From Candidatus Pacearchaeota archaeon (lineage in GTDB: Archaea > Nanobdellota > Nanobdellia > Pacearchaeales > GW2011-AR1), in contig VGKS01000002.1 of assembly GCA_016866935.1 (NCBI GenBank), positions 1-47,451 on the forward strand: a stretch of 47,451 bases of DNA, given 5' to 3'. The notes beneath the pieces are model-generated. The model searched no databases. It was not told the DNA's origin and saw only the letters and a list, made by a program, of their open reading frames with translations. Shown in pieces: positions 16,837-24,858 of this stretch (positions are counted from its first letter, which is position 1; each line of letters starts with the position of its first letter). The position numbers were made by a program, and so were the translations under genes.

Positions 16837-17283
16837 TCAATAATTAATTAATTCTTCTCTAATCTCCCCAATATTGGTTACTATATATCTGTAAAGTTTC
16901 TCAATAACTATTGATTGTAATCCTTCCTTTAACTCACCGTTACAAGCAGCTAGGTTCTTTCCAGGGTATCCTGAAACTCCAACAGGGTGCGAACATACCA
17001 TATTCTGACCTTCGTATAATCTTAGGTCAAGATTACTTTCTTTAGCATTAAGCAATGTAACTTCAACATCACATCTCTTGTTTGATGTCCCAATTATCCC
17101 ATATTTCCAAGAAGCTTCTTTTTCTCCATCATTAATAAAAGTGGCAGGTCTACATTTTACCATATGTGCTTCAAAACATGCAAAATCAGTACATCTTACT
17201 GGGGTAAAAGTAGCATAAAGCGTGACAGAGGCAACAATCAATATGAGTAATGCTATAGCCTCTTTCTGATATCTCATCCTCAT
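16837..17283 (-). CDS. Secreted or membrane-anchored hypothetical protein
   Basis: A single N-terminal membrane segment (AIALLILIVASVTLYATF) precedes an external domain of about 110 residues with six cysteines (VRCTDFACFEAHMVKC, KRCDVEV, MVCSHP, AACNG), probably disulfide-bonded. The track start at 17331 places the TATA box (TTTATATA, about 17306-17313) inside the gene. The ATG at 17283 lies about 25 nt after it and gives 148 aa. Given the disulfide operon at 3.3-5.6 kb, this is a plausible client of oxidative folding. Family unknown. Confidence 0.6.
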   Translation of the reverse strand: MRMRYQKEAIALLILIVASVTLYATFTPVRCTDFACFEAHMVKCRPATFINDGEKEASWKYGIIGTSNKRCDVEVTLLNAKESNLDLRLYEGQNMVCSHPVGVSGYPGKNLAACNGELKEGLQSIVIEKLYRYIVTNIGEIREELINY

Positions 17284-17381
17284 AACAGTAATAGAAAAAA
17301 CTAGTATATAAAACTTGCTCAGTATTCTCAAGTTTTGTACTAGAAAATAATCATAAACTTTCTTTCTATAAAACTAACTAA

Positions 17382-18512
17382 TTAAAGTCCAATTAATTCA
17401 ATATTTGTCTCGACTGCGGCGAAGTTTTTAGCAGCAATATATGAAACACCCTTTTCTTCACAAGCCTGGACTATTTGCTTAGTTGCAATTCCATCAATTA
17501 TAACTGCAACAATGTTTCCTCTAACTCTGTTTAATGCAGGAACAACTTCCACACTTGAAATAGAGCGAGAAACAGATAAATCTGCATTAAGCAATAATGC
17601 TTTCTTGCTTCCCTTTATTTCCTCATATTTTTCCTTAAGAGCCTTTGAAAAGTCTCCTGAGAATGGGGCAACTTCAACATGCTCTTCAGAGTCTCTAGAG
17701 TTTCTGTACAAAAAGTCCTTAGCAGGCATTCTTCTTCTTAATGCAAGTAATATTTCTTTTCCTTCAAGTTCTTCTACTTCTTTTCCATCAGGAGCGACAG
17801 CAATATAAACAATTCTAGCATTTTCACAAACATTCTTGGCAATTAATTTTCCACCTCTATCTCCATCTACAAAAAGGGTTAACTCCTTGTCCTTACTTAA
17901 TCTAGCAATCTCCTTAGGAAGTTTAGCTCCATTCATTCCAATAACATTATTGACTCTGTTCTTCAAAAGGTTAACAACATCAGCCCTACCTTCAACAACA
18001 ATTATTTCATCTCCAGATAAGTCTCCAGCAGGTAACTGTTCTTCTCCATATTCTTGTATTTTAGCAGCCCTGCTTTCTTCTTTCAAGGTCTTAGACATAC
18101 TTCCAGACGAAGTTGAATCTAAACCTTCAAGCAATGCTTTAGCTCTTTCAATTATGAAATCTCTTTTACTACCTCTAACATCTTCAATCTTACTTACGGT
18201 TACTTTAGCCTCACTTGGACCAATTTTATCAATTGTTTCTAGTGTAGCAGCAATAATAGTTGTTTCAGATTTGTCGAGTGCAGAAGGTAACTTAATTTCT
18301 CCAACAGTTCTTCCGTCCACCGTATTCAAATCAACTTCAATTCTACCAATCTTTCCCTCTTTTTGAAGTTCTCTCATTTCCAATTCAGTACCTAAAAGAC
18401 CTTCAGTCTGACCGAAAATAGCCCCAATAACATCAGGTTTCTCTATAGGGCCTTCAGCAGCAAAGCTAGCAACAATCATGTACTTTATTGATACCGGGCT
18501 TACTTTTGCCAT
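17382..18512 (-). CDS. dnaG: Archaeal DnaG-type primase
   Basis: An archaeal DnaG homologue with a TOPRIM domain: EIIVVEGRADVVNLL (E174) and LFVDGDRGG (D216, D218) are the metal-binding acids. The N-terminal DnaG-specific part (KYMIVASFAAEGPIEKPDVIGAIFGQTEGLLG) is intact; there is no zinc finger or helicase-binding domain, as usual in archaea. Archaeal DnaG has primase activity and is also a core component of the RNA exosome. Length (376 aa) is slightly short. The gene has a leader of about 120 nt with notable structure (see 18513-18635) and a GGAG sequence before the ATG. Confidence 0.92.
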   Translation of the reverse strand: MAKVSPVSIKYMIVASFAAEGPIEKPDVIGAIFGQTEGLLGTELEMRELQKEGKIGRIEVDLNTVDGRTVGEIKLPSALDKSETTIIAATLETIDKIGPSEAKVTVSKIEDVRGSKRDFIIERAKALLEGLDSTSSGSMSKTLKEESRAAKIQEYGEEQLPAGDLSGDEIIVVEGRADVVNLLKNRVNNVIGMNGAKLPKEIARLSKDKELTLFVDGDRGGKLIAKNVCENARIVYIAVAPDGKEVEELEGKEILLALRRRMPAKDFLYRNSRDSEEHVEVAPFSGDFSKALKEKYEEIKGSKKALLLNADLSVSRSISSVEVVPALNRVRGNIVAVIIDGIATKQIVQACEEKGVSYIAAKNFAAVETNIELIGL

Positions 18513-18635
18513 GTTTTTTGTGTCTCCTTTAGATAATAGGTAGAAATCGTTGTCTCTATACAGACAAAAATTGAGTCAAAAAGACTCAAATAACTGTGAG
18601 TGTGAGTGATAATTTGTCTACCAAATTTATCGTGA
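18513..18635 (-). promoter_or_regulatory. Structured dnaG 5' leader
   Basis: A TATA box (CTTTAAATAC, 18657-18666) places the transcript start near 18635, leaving an unusually long leader in a genome rich in leaderless genes. A perfect hairpin TTGAGTC-AAAAA-GACTCAA lies at 18571-18589. AGACAAA (18613-18619 on the minus strand) can pair with TTTGTCT (18562-18568), which can instead pair with AGACAA (18550-18555); the two are mutually exclusive. The leader is also bounded by direct repeats of AACGATTTCT. Folding was done by eye. Confidence 0.45.
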
Positions 18636-18638
18636 TAA
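18627..18638. promoter_or_regulatory. TTATCGTGATAA inverted repeat at dnaG start site
   Basis: TTATC-GT-GATAA sits at the predicted transcription start of dnaG. It differs by one C from TTATCGTCGATAA, the core of the longer palindrome in the nrdJ leader (43364-43382). A shared operator for replication and dNTP supply genes is inferred. Confidence 0.35.
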
Positions 18639-18723
18639 GAAGAAATCGTTTTGAGCGTATTTAAAGCTTGTGTTTAGTCAAAATCCTCTAAATCCTTAAA
18701 TAACATTAAGTAAAAAAACCAAA

Positions 18724-19053
18724 GTGAGATACATATTTTTAGGGAAAATAAAAGAGTGTCCAAGGGTTGAGATGGTAGGAAGGTTCGCCCTCCACACAGC
18801 TTCTTGTAATGAATTAGGCGTGATTGATTTGGAAATGCAAACAATAGAAGATGTTCATTACGGGTTTGCTGATTTGCAGTCTCTAAAGAACACTTTAAGT
18901 AATTATAGAGACACATCATTAATTGTAAATGGAATTCCAGAAGATTTGTTTAGAAGATTTGTCCCAGATAACGAATATGTAATGGGTAGATTATCCCCAA
19001 CAGAAGTAAGTTCTCTTTTGAGCAAAGAACCTTTAGAATCAAGAGTATATTAA
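18724..19053 (+). CDS. Hypothetical protein
   Basis: A 109-residue protein with no recognised family (KECPRVEMVGRFALHTASCNELGVIDLEMQTIEDVHYGFADLQSLKNTL). The GTG start lies about 25 nt after TTAAATAA (18695-18702), as for other leaderless genes here; an internal ATG at 18771 is the alternative. The reverse-strand frame in the track (18674-18919) is a shadow. Short and soluble with mixed alpha/beta character. Function unknown. Confidence 0.55.
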   Translation: MRYIFLGKIKECPRVEMVGRFALHTASCNELGVIDLEMQTIEDVHYGFADLQSLKNTLSNYRDTSLIVNGIPEDLFRRFVPDNEYVMGRLSPTEVSSLLSKEPLESRVY

Positions 19054-19216
19054 TCGTCAAAATTAATTACGTTTTCTATTTTACACACAAATCAATATCA
19101 AAAGAAGGCATCAAAAGAAAAACGTTTATCCTTTAAATATTTTATTATTACCCTCCGTCGGAAAATATCGAGAAAAACATTTATATATCTAACAGTAAGA
19201 AAAGAGTTAGGTTAAA

Positions 19217-19315
19217 ATGGTGATGCCTGTAAAAGAGCCAAAAATAGAAGAGGAAGAGCGCTTCGAAGCGGACGTTGATGGCCTCTGCGAAGATCTTGAC
19301 TTGGATGTATTTTAA
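19217..19315 (+). CDS. 32-residue acidic microprotein or RNA, own promoter and terminator
   Basis: Not in the ORF track. The frame reads MVMPVKEPKIEEEERFEADVDG... to DLDVF and TAA, with 12 acidic residues. A strong TATA box (TTATATAT, 19181-19188) precedes it and a hairpin-plus-T terminator follows at once. The stretch looks richer in G and C than its flanks and includes a perfect palindrome, CGCTTCGAAGCG (19259-19270), which could form a small hairpin. It is therefore either a highly expressed microprotein or a structured RNA whose open frame is incidental. Confidence 0.45.
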   Translation: MVMPVKEPKIEEEERFEADVDGLCEDLDLDVF

Positions 19316-19320
19316 TTTTT

Positions 19321-19350
19321 AAAATGCTATTTTTTCAAGCATTTTATTTT
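19321..19350 (+). terminator. Hairpin terminator after the 32-residue ORF
   Basis: AAAATGCT and AGCATTTT form a perfect 8-bp stem around a T-rich 9-nt loop, followed by ATTTTT. It begins 5 nt after the stop codon of the microprotein frame. Confidence 0.55.
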
Positions 19351-19389
19351 TCATAATCTTATTTATCTAATTTTTACTTTATTTTAGAA

Positions 19390-19995
19390 TTATCTACCTA
19401 AATTTCCAATATTTCCAGTTCCGCCAGCCATTTTATCTTTAAGCGTATGGTACTCGCGAACATTCCCAAGTTTGTAATATAAATCAAGTAATATGCTCTG
19501 CACTTGATTCTTCTCTTCAGCACTTAAATCAAGAGATAACATTTTTTGGAATATTTCTTTAGCGTTATTTCTTCTATCAGCTTTCAAGTAAGCTTGAGCC
19601 TGGCCAAAATGATATCTTTTGTAAGCTTGCTTCATCTCAAATTTCTCCCTATCATTTCCAAGAGCTAAAGCCTGTTGGAATAATCTTTCAGCCTCGACAA
19701 ATCCATTTCCTCTTATATTAAATTCAACAGCTTTCATAAACTGACTTATTTTATCCTTAAATGTAGTTGTAATATCTGCAGCCGCACGTACAGTCTTCGC
19801 AGCATCAAGAAACATTGCTTTCTGCTCGTATATTCTTGTCAATTCAAGTAAAACAAACCTTCTAGTATCATAATCAAGTTGTGACTTTACAGCTCTCTGT
19901 AAGTATGACATCTTTACATACTCACCCATATTTTTTATTTTAGCATCAATTTCTGATCTAGTTCTTTCAGCAATTGGCCTATCAACTATGTGCAT
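19390..19995 (-). CDS. TPR-like helical repeat protein
   Basis: A soluble protein of 201 residues made of helix pairs with TPR-like spacing: LLELTRIYEQKAMFLDAAKTVRAAADI, KAVEFNIRGNGFVEAERLFQQALALG, KRYHFGQAQAYLKADRRNNAKEIFQKML, LDLYYKLGNVREYHTLKDKM. At least four repeats are visible. It ends in a Gly-rich tail (GGTGNIGNLGR). Such proteins are scaffolds; partners are unknown. It stands alone, convergent with the microprotein gene. Confidence 0.65.
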   Translation of the reverse strand: MHIVDRPIAERTRSEIDAKIKNMGEYVKMSYLQRAVKSQLDYDTRRFVLLELTRIYEQKAMFLDAAKTVRAAADITTTFKDKISQFMKAVEFNIRGNGFVEAERLFQQALALGNDREKFEMKQAYKRYHFGQAQAYLKADRRNNAKEIFQKMLSLDLSAEEKNQVQSILLDLYYKLGNVREYHTLKDKMAGGTGNIGNLGR

Positions 19996-20035
19996 GTCGA
20001 AGAAAACTAATCTCTATTTATAATGTTTATTGTTG

Positions 20036-20584
20036 TTAGAATAAATGTTTGTTTAATAGGTGAGTTACGGTCATATGTACTGCTTGTTCAAGATATCTTT
20101 TTCTATCAAATCTTCCGCCAGTCAGCCCATGTATTATTCCATTACCATAACCAATTCTTTCTTCGTCGGTCAGCCCTGCTCTTCTCCATGCTTCATCAAG
20201 CTGCACTTTTTCCCTTTGTATTATTTCAGCAACTATTCTTGGAATAACAAAACCAGAATTTTGACCAATATAAATTCTTTTACCATCAAATATTACACAT
20301 GCAGCAAAGTTCATTCTTGGTAAACTTTCACCATTTAAAGGCACTTTATACAATCCAGATTCTAATCCAACACTATAGTTGCAATCTCTGAATGCCTGTC
20401 TAGCTCTAAATTCTGCTCCAGCCCATATTTCTTCCATCCCACGTGGCTGTTCTGGAATTATGCTTTCTGGAACAGGAACTTCAATTCCTCTGAATTCAGC
20501 ATCAATAAAATCTTGATATTTTAGAAATGCTTGTCTTACTGCTTCAAACTTAACAGGGTTTTTAGAACCAATATTAATAATCAT
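20036..20584 (-). CDS. Inosine/xanthosine triphosphatase (YjjX/DUF84 family)
   Basis: Removes non-canonical purine nucleotides (ITP, XTP) from the pool. The opening IGSKNPVKFEAVRQAFLKY and the central SVGLESGLYKVP match the YjjX/DUF84 family of the ITPase superfamily, as do the GRFDRKRYLEQAV C-terminal helix and overall length (182 aa). The ATG lies about 27 nt after TTTTATATC, consistent with a leaderless transcript. It is a single-gene unit upstream of an RNA-like region. Confidence 0.85.
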   Translation of the reverse strand: MIINIGSKNPVKFEAVRQAFLKYQDFIDAEFRGIEVPVPESIIPEQPRGMEEIWAGAEFRARQAFRDCNYSVGLESGLYKVPLNGESLPRMNFAACVIFDGKRIYIGQNSGFVIPRIVAEIIQREKVQLDEAWRRAGLTDEERIGYGNGIIHGLTGGRFDRKRYLEQAVHMTVTHLLNKHLF

Positions 20585-20641
20585 AATTGAATTTAAAATT
20601 CAAGATATAAAATAATTAGTATGATGTAATATTTAGTACAA

Positions 20642-20722
20642 ATAGGGGTGTTAGTTTCATACAAAGTTCGAAATGCTAAAAAGCTTTTTCGTAGTTAAAT
20701 AATCTTTAAACCACACCTCTAT
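20642..20722 (+). ncRNA. Candidate structured RNA
   Basis: ATAGGGGTGT and ACACCTCTAT close an 81-nt segment with a 10-bp stem containing one G-U pair. Inside are CGAAA/TTTCG and an AAAAAGCTTTTT palindrome. ATATAAAATA (about 20605-20614) is about 27 nt upstream, so a plus-strand transcript could start near the stem. No coding frame covers it. It does not fold as a tRNA; strand and class are uncertain. Confidence 0.25.
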
Positions 20723-20823
20723 ATTGTGAATATTACAAATTAACCAAGCTTTTCTTATATATAAATCTATCTAATATGCTCTTAATCATCAATAAAGTTT
20801 ATTTTAATACCTAAACTCGTGTA

Positions 20824-20973
20824 TTAGTCTTTATTAAACTTCTTTTCTAAAAATCTATACCCTTTAATTATCCCCATAGTAACAAGAGAGTAAGCCAAAA
20901 ATCTAAATGCTTGCTGAGGAATTAATGAAACAGCATTTTCCAAAACTTCGATTATAGGATGAAGATTTTTCAT
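20824..20973 (-). CDS. 49-residue hypothetical protein downstream of EF-1A
   Basis: Not in the ORF track. The frame MKNLHPIIEVLENAVSLIPQQAFRFLAYSLVTMGIIKGYRF...KKFNKD starts 33 nt after the EF-1A stop on the same strand, so it may be co-transcribed. It has an amphipathic first half, one moderately hydrophobic segment and a basic C-terminus. In most archaea uS10 follows EF-1A; this is not uS10. Function unknown. Confidence 0.45.
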   Translation of the reverse strand: MKNLHPIIEVLENAVSLIPQQAFRFLAYSLVTMGIIKGYRFLEKKFNKD

Positions 20974-21005
20974 TTTAAGTTTTAGAACAGTTTAATTGAG
21001 TAAGA

Positions 21006-22283
21006 TTACTTCTTAGATGTGATCTCTAAGCACACACCAGCTGCAACAGTGCTTCCAGCGTCTCTTACTGCAAATCTAGCCATATTTGGGTTTGTAGCCT
21101 GTGTTTCTAATACAAGGTTTCCAATTGGTTTTAGTCTAACTTTCGCAATATCACCATTCTTCAAGAAATCAGGGTTTGAAACCTTTGTTCCATCAGGTGA
21201 TTGTTTTTCAATTAATTCTACGAATTGGCATGGCACTTGTGCAGTGTGTACGTGGAATACTGGAGTGTATCCCTTAGCAATAACTGTTGGGTGTGAAATT
21301 ATAGCAACTTGAGCAATAAACTCTTGTACAATAGATGCAGGTTGAGCAGCGTCACAAACTACGTCTCCTCTAGCAATATCTTTCTTACCTACTCCTCTAA
21401 TGTTAATACCTACGTTGTCTCCAGCTTCAGCTTGAGGCATTTGTTCATGGTGCATTTCAATAGTTTTAACTTCACCATTGATTCCTGAACCACTTCTTCC
21501 AGGCAATATAACAACTTTCTGTCCTAACTTCATTATTCCTGTTTCAATCTTTCCAACTGGAACAGTTCCGATACCTGTAATTTCATATACGTCTTGTAAT
21601 GGCATTCTTAATGGTAATGATGTTGGTTTGTTAGGTTGCTCAAATAAGTCTAATTGTTCTCTAATTGTAGGTCCCTTGTACCATGGCATGTGTTCAGACT
21701 TCTTAACAACATTATCTCCAAGGTATCCAGCAGCAGGGATGAAAGCCATCGTTTCTGTCTTGTATCCAGCTTGCTTTAGAATTACTGAAACATCAGCTAC
21801 AACTTTCTTGTAAGCATCTTCTTTCCATTGAACAGTGTCCATCTTGTTAACAACAACTGCAATTTGTTTAACTCCCATTGTTCTAAGTAACCAAGCGTGT
21901 TCCTTTGTCTGAGGCTGAACTCCTTCCTGAGCTGCAACTGTTAAGAAAGCTGCGTCAGATTGTGAAGCACCAGTAATCATGTTCTTAATGAAGTCCTTGT
22001 GTCCAGGAGCATCAATTATTGTAACTTCGAATTTATTAGTAATTAATTTTTGATAAGATAAGTCAATAGTAACTCCTCTTTCTCTTTCTTCCTTGAATTT
22101 GTCCATAACATAAGCGAATTCGAATCCAGCTTTGCCATGCTCTTTAGCAATTACTTTAAGCTTATCAAGTTCTTGTGGAGGGATAGCTCCAGAATCGAAC
22201 ATCAATCTACCTATTGTAGTACTCTTACCGTGGTCTACGTGACCCACGAAAGCAACGTTTATTGTTGGTTTTGTTTTTGCCAT
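21006..22283 (-). CDS. tuf: Translation elongation factor EF-1 alpha
   Basis: Delivers aminoacyl-tRNA to the ribosome with GTP. G1 is GHVDHGKST (14-22), switch I ends in [12 protein letters not shown]3 is DAPGHKDF and G4 NKMD, all canonical. Domains 2 and 3 follow ([26 protein letters not shown]...). Length 425 aa is normal for archaea. A TATA box (ATTTATATAC, about 22311-22321) lies upstream. It is on the same strand as EF-2 but 3.7 kb away, separated by accessory genes, unlike the usual EF-2/EF-1A/uS10 order. Confidence 0.96.
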   Translation of the reverse strand: MAKTKPTINVAFVGHVDHGKSTTIGRLMFDSGAIPPQELDKLKVIAKEHGKAGFEFAYVMDKFKEERERGVTIDLSYQKLITNKFEVTIIDAPGHKDFIKNMITGASQSDAAFLTVAAQEGVQPQTKEHAWLLRTMGVKQIAVVVNKMDTVQWKEDAYKKVVADVSVILKQAGYKTETMAFIPAAGYLGDNVVKKSEHMPWYKGPTIREQLDLFEQPNKPTSLPLRMPLQDVYEITGIGTVPVGKIETGIMKLGQKVVILPGRSGSGINGEVKTIEMHHEQMPQAEAGDNVGINIRGVGKKDIARGDVVCDAAQPASIVQEFIAQVAIISHPTVIAKGYTPVFHVHTAQVPCQFVELIEKQSPDGTKVSNPDFLKNGDIAKVRLKPIGNLVLETQATNPNMARFAVRDAGSTVAAGVCLEITSKK

Positions 22284-22354
22284 TTTATGTAAACAGGTTT
22301 ATTTTAGAGGGTATATAAATATTGCGTTTTTATGATATTTATTCTAGGTAACAC

Positions 22355-22416
22355 AAATTATCCTCGTTTAAATTTTTCTTTTTTCAGAACAAAATTCGTT
22401 TAATGGAGGATAATTT
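22355..22416. repeat. Perfect 11-bp inverted repeat
   Basis: AAATTATCCTC (22355-22365) and GAGGATAATTT (22406-22416) are exact reverse complements around a 40-nt AT-rich interior that contains two copies of CGTTTAA. It lies between the divergent promoters of EF-1A and the DUF1295 gene. It may be an operator pair or the remains of a small mobile repeat. Confidence 0.5.
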
Positions 22417-22458
22417 AAAAATGTAAAAATATAAATAACTTAAAATTTAATCAGATAA

Positions 22459-23223
22459 ATGAATGAAATAGCTTTAACATTATTTGTTTCTCTAGCAATT
22501 CAAGTAATCCTTTTCATACCAGCTTTTATTTTCAGAACAGATAAACTAACTGATTTTTCATATAGTTTAACCTTCATAGTTCTTACATTATTTGTTTTAC
22601 TCACAAATAATCTCTCTGCAGGAAAAATAATTCTTGCTTCAATGATTTTGATATGGGCTTTAAGATTAGGAATTTTCTTATTCATAAGAATAACTAAAAT
22701 AAAAAGAGATAAGAGATTTGACGGAGTAAGAGAAAATTTCACAAAGTTTGCTAAATTCTGGATTTTACAAGGAGTAGCTGTTTGGTTAATTCTTCTTCCA
22801 AGTATATATTTTATGACTCAAGATGTACAATTAACAAAATTAAGTTACTTAGGAATTTTAATTTGGATATCTGGATTAATAATCGAGGCTATTTCAGATT
22901 CTCAAAAGTTTTCATTTAGTCAGAATCCAAAAAATAAAAATAATTTTATTTCAATAGGCTTGTGGAAATATTCAAGACATCCAAACTATTTTGGAGAAAT
23001 GCTTTGCTGGATTGGAATTTACTTATTCACAATATCAAGTTTATCTACAATACAAGCATTAATCTCAATAATATCTCCTTTGTTCATAATTTTAATTCTA
23101 CTTTTTGGAACAGGAGTTCCTAAATTAGAACAATCTGCAGATTCTAAATTTGGGAAATTAAAAGAATATCAAGAATATAAAAGAAGAACTTCTTTAGTGA
23201 TACTATGGCCAAGAAAAAGATAA
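22459..23223 (+). CDS. DUF1295 membrane protein (steroid 5-alpha reductase-like)
   Basis: A multi-pass membrane protein of 254 aa. The C-terminal part has SIGLWKYSRHPNYFGEMLCWIGIYLF, the R-HPNY-GE signature of the DUF1295 / 3-oxo-5-alpha-steroid 4-dehydrogenase and isoprenylcysteine methyltransferase-like fold. In bacteria DUF1295 genes occur with DUF2177 and lipid-modifying genes, and the same pair is seen here. The substrate is probably a lipid or isoprenoid (inference). The ATG lies about 27 nt after AAATATAAATA. Confidence 0.82.
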   Translation: MNEIALTLFVSLAIQVILFIPAFIFRTDKLTDFSYSLTFIVLTLFVLLTNNLSAGKIILASMILIWALRLGIFLFIRITKIKRDKRFDGVRENFTKFAKFWILQGVAVWLILLPSIYFMTQDVQLTKLSYLGILIWISGLIIEAISDSQKFSFSQNPKNKNNFISIGLWKYSRHPNYFGEMLCWIGIYLFTISSLSTIQALISIISPLFIILILLFGTGVPKLEQSADSKFGKLKEYQEYKRRTSLVILWPRKR

Positions 23224-23591
23224 TCTCGTTTTTAGCAGTTTTTGTTTCATTATTAATCCTAGATTTTTTGGTGATTTCTAACCTAGTCTTTCCATTATAT
23301 GAAGAAGGTATTTCTCAATTATTAAATGAAGATGTAAATATTTACTCTTCATTAATCGCCTGGTTCTTAATTGCTCTAGGAGTTTCAATAATTATAGTTC
23401 CGCTTTCTAAGAATAAAATTGATAGTTTCAAAAATGGAGCCATCTTTGGATTAGTATTGTACGGAGTTTATGATTTTACAAATTATGCTATAATAAAAGG
23501 CTGGACGATAGAGATGGTATTGTTTGATGTTTTATGGGGCATAATTCTTTGCGGAACGATTAGCGTAATAGGTAAATCATTCGTAAAATAA
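23205..23591 (+). CDS. DUF2177 membrane protein
   Basis: A four-helix membrane protein of 128 aa with GAIFGLVLYGVYDFTNYAIIKGWTIEMVLFDVLWGIILCG, the signature of DUF2177. Its ATG lies inside the last codons of the DUF1295 gene (19-nt overlap), indicating coupled translation. The DUF1295-DUF2177 association is known from bacterial clusters, which suggests transfer or an ancient functional link. Biochemical role unknown. Confidence 0.82.
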   Translation: MAKKKIISFLAVFVSLLILDFLVISNLVFPLYEEGISQLLNEDVNIYSSLIAWFLIALGVSIIIVPLSKNKIDSFKNGAIFGLVLYGVYDFTNYAIIKGWTIEMVLFDVLWGIILCGTISVIGKSFVK

Positions 23592-23808
23592 GTAATTCTT
23601 TTCCAGATAATAAATAATTAATTATATTTTGTTTTGCCGGTATTTACAATTAATATTTTCTTGTCTTTGGGAATCTTATCTTTCATTTGTAAATTTACTC
23701 TTTAATCATCTCCCAAAATTTACAAAAGAAGTCTTTATGAGGATTTAATTATAACTACGGAATGGTAACAATAGAGAGGTTTAAATACCCTTCTGTAAGG
23801 AGAAATTT

Positions 23809-24594
23809 ATGGAAGAAAGCGAGCGAACAAACAAAGGAGCATTTGACAGAGTTATAGCTCTGCAAATTAGAAGAAAGTATGGCATGACACAGAGAAGACT
23901 AAAAGAAATAACTGGAATTAATGAGAGTACGATTTCACATTACGAGAATGGGCACTCTATCCCAAGAGCACAAGATCCATACGGATTTGTCAATCGCGGT
24001 ACTGCAGGGTATCTAAAATGGCTTAGCGACCATGGATATAACCCATACAATCTTGATTTTGAATCTTTGTCTTCTTTACCAGTTAAAGCCTCCCCAGAAA
24101 GTAAACCTAAAAAGGATGAAGAAAGACATTTAGTACAGGCAAAAATGTTAGCGGGACGAGAAGAAAGACCTGAGAACCTTGACGAGATATTAGGGCACGT
24201 TAGAGAACTAAGAAGGGTAGTTTCAGAACATCCTATTGTTCTTAAATCAGATGCAAATTATTTAAGAGAGTTATACACAGAGCAGATTAATAGAAGAAGA
24301 GATAATTTAAGATTTTTTATGTATGAGGGAGAAAGAATACCTTTTGTATTAGTCAATAGTAGGGATTTAAGGGGATTTACAGGGAGGGTATTGCATAATC
24401 TCTATTTTGTTGCTGAAGATTTAGCTCCAGAAGAATGGCAACAAAAAATTGTAGCCTATCATGAGTCTTTATGTGCAATAAAAGGGCATGAAGTTGCTAA
24501 AGAAATGGAAATAAAGTTAGCTAAAAAACTAAAAGTAAAGAAAAAATATGAATTATGGCGAAAAAAAATTGACGAAATGTCTGAAGATCTCTAA
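23809..24594 (+). CDS. XRE-family regulator with unknown C-terminal domain
   Basis: Residues about 14-55 form an XRE helix-turn-helix (LQIRRKYGMTQRRLKEITGINESTISHYENGHSIP). After a Pro/Lys-rich linker (about 88-105) comes a C-terminal domain of about 150 residues with YHESLCAIKGHEVAKEMEIKLAKKL. The closely spaced HE and GHE could bind metal but do not form an HExxH protease motif. The start is supported by TATA GGTTTAAATACC and a GGAG just before the ATG. It sits in the accessory block between EF-1A and EF-2. Confidence 0.7.
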   Translation: MEESERTNKGAFDRVIALQIRRKYGMTQRRLKEITGINESTISHYENGHSIPRAQDPYGFVNRGTAGYLKWLSDHGYNPYNLDFESLSSLPVKASPESKPKKDEERHLVQAKMLAGREERPENLDEILGHVRELRRVVSEHPIVLKSDANYLRELYTEQINRRRDNLRFFMYEGERIPFVLVNSRDLRGFTGRVLHNLYFVAEDLAPEEWQQKIVAYHESLCAIKGHEVAKEMEIKLAKKLKVKKKYELWRKKIDEMSEDL

Positions 24595-24678
24595 TTTAGT
24601 AATCAGTCATACTGCAAGAAAATAAATTGAATTTTATACTAAACAAATATATTTAAACTCAAATTGCAAAAACAAAAT

Positions 24679-24858
24679 ATGGAAAAAAATCAGGAGATGA
24701 TTGTAGAAGTTGGGGAGTATAGTTTAATAGCAAATACTGATAAAAACTTTGAAGTTACCCATTTAATTCTAAAGGCAGCTAATGGTTCAAAGAGAGTTTG
24801 GAAAGTTAAAGAATTAAGTGAAAAAGAAGCCAAATTTGATATTGAAAAGTTTGCTTAA
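24679..24858 (+). CDS. Small hypothetical protein
   Basis: A 59-residue strand-rich protein (EMIVEVGEYSLIANTDKNFEVTHLILKAANGSKRVWKVKEL). The track starts at a TTG (24664), but the ATG at 24679 lies about 27 nt after the TATA-like ATATTTAAAC and is preferred. It converges with the RHH operon, the two stop codons overlapping. Function unknown. Confidence 0.5.
   Translation: MEKNQEMIVEVGEYSLIANTDKNFEVTHLILKAANGSKRVWKVKELSEKEAKFDIEKFA

Noticed and set aside
17512-18366. Long plus-strand frames opposite dnaG
   Set aside because: They mirror the third-position pattern of the dnaG codons and have no promoters; shadows.
19217-19315. C/D box sRNA suggested by GTGATGC and TTGATGG
   Set aside because: No proper D box (CTGA) pairs with these, so a C/D guide cannot be supported.
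20642-20722. tRNA gene suggested by GTTCGAAAT and the long closing stem
   Set aside because: The T-loop-like sequence is in the wrong place and no anticodon arm can be drawn on either strand.
23618-23686. 22-codon frame MKDKIPKDKKILIVNTGKTKYN on the minus strand
   Set aside because: No TATA box at leaderless distance and no other support; likely chance in AT-rich DNA.
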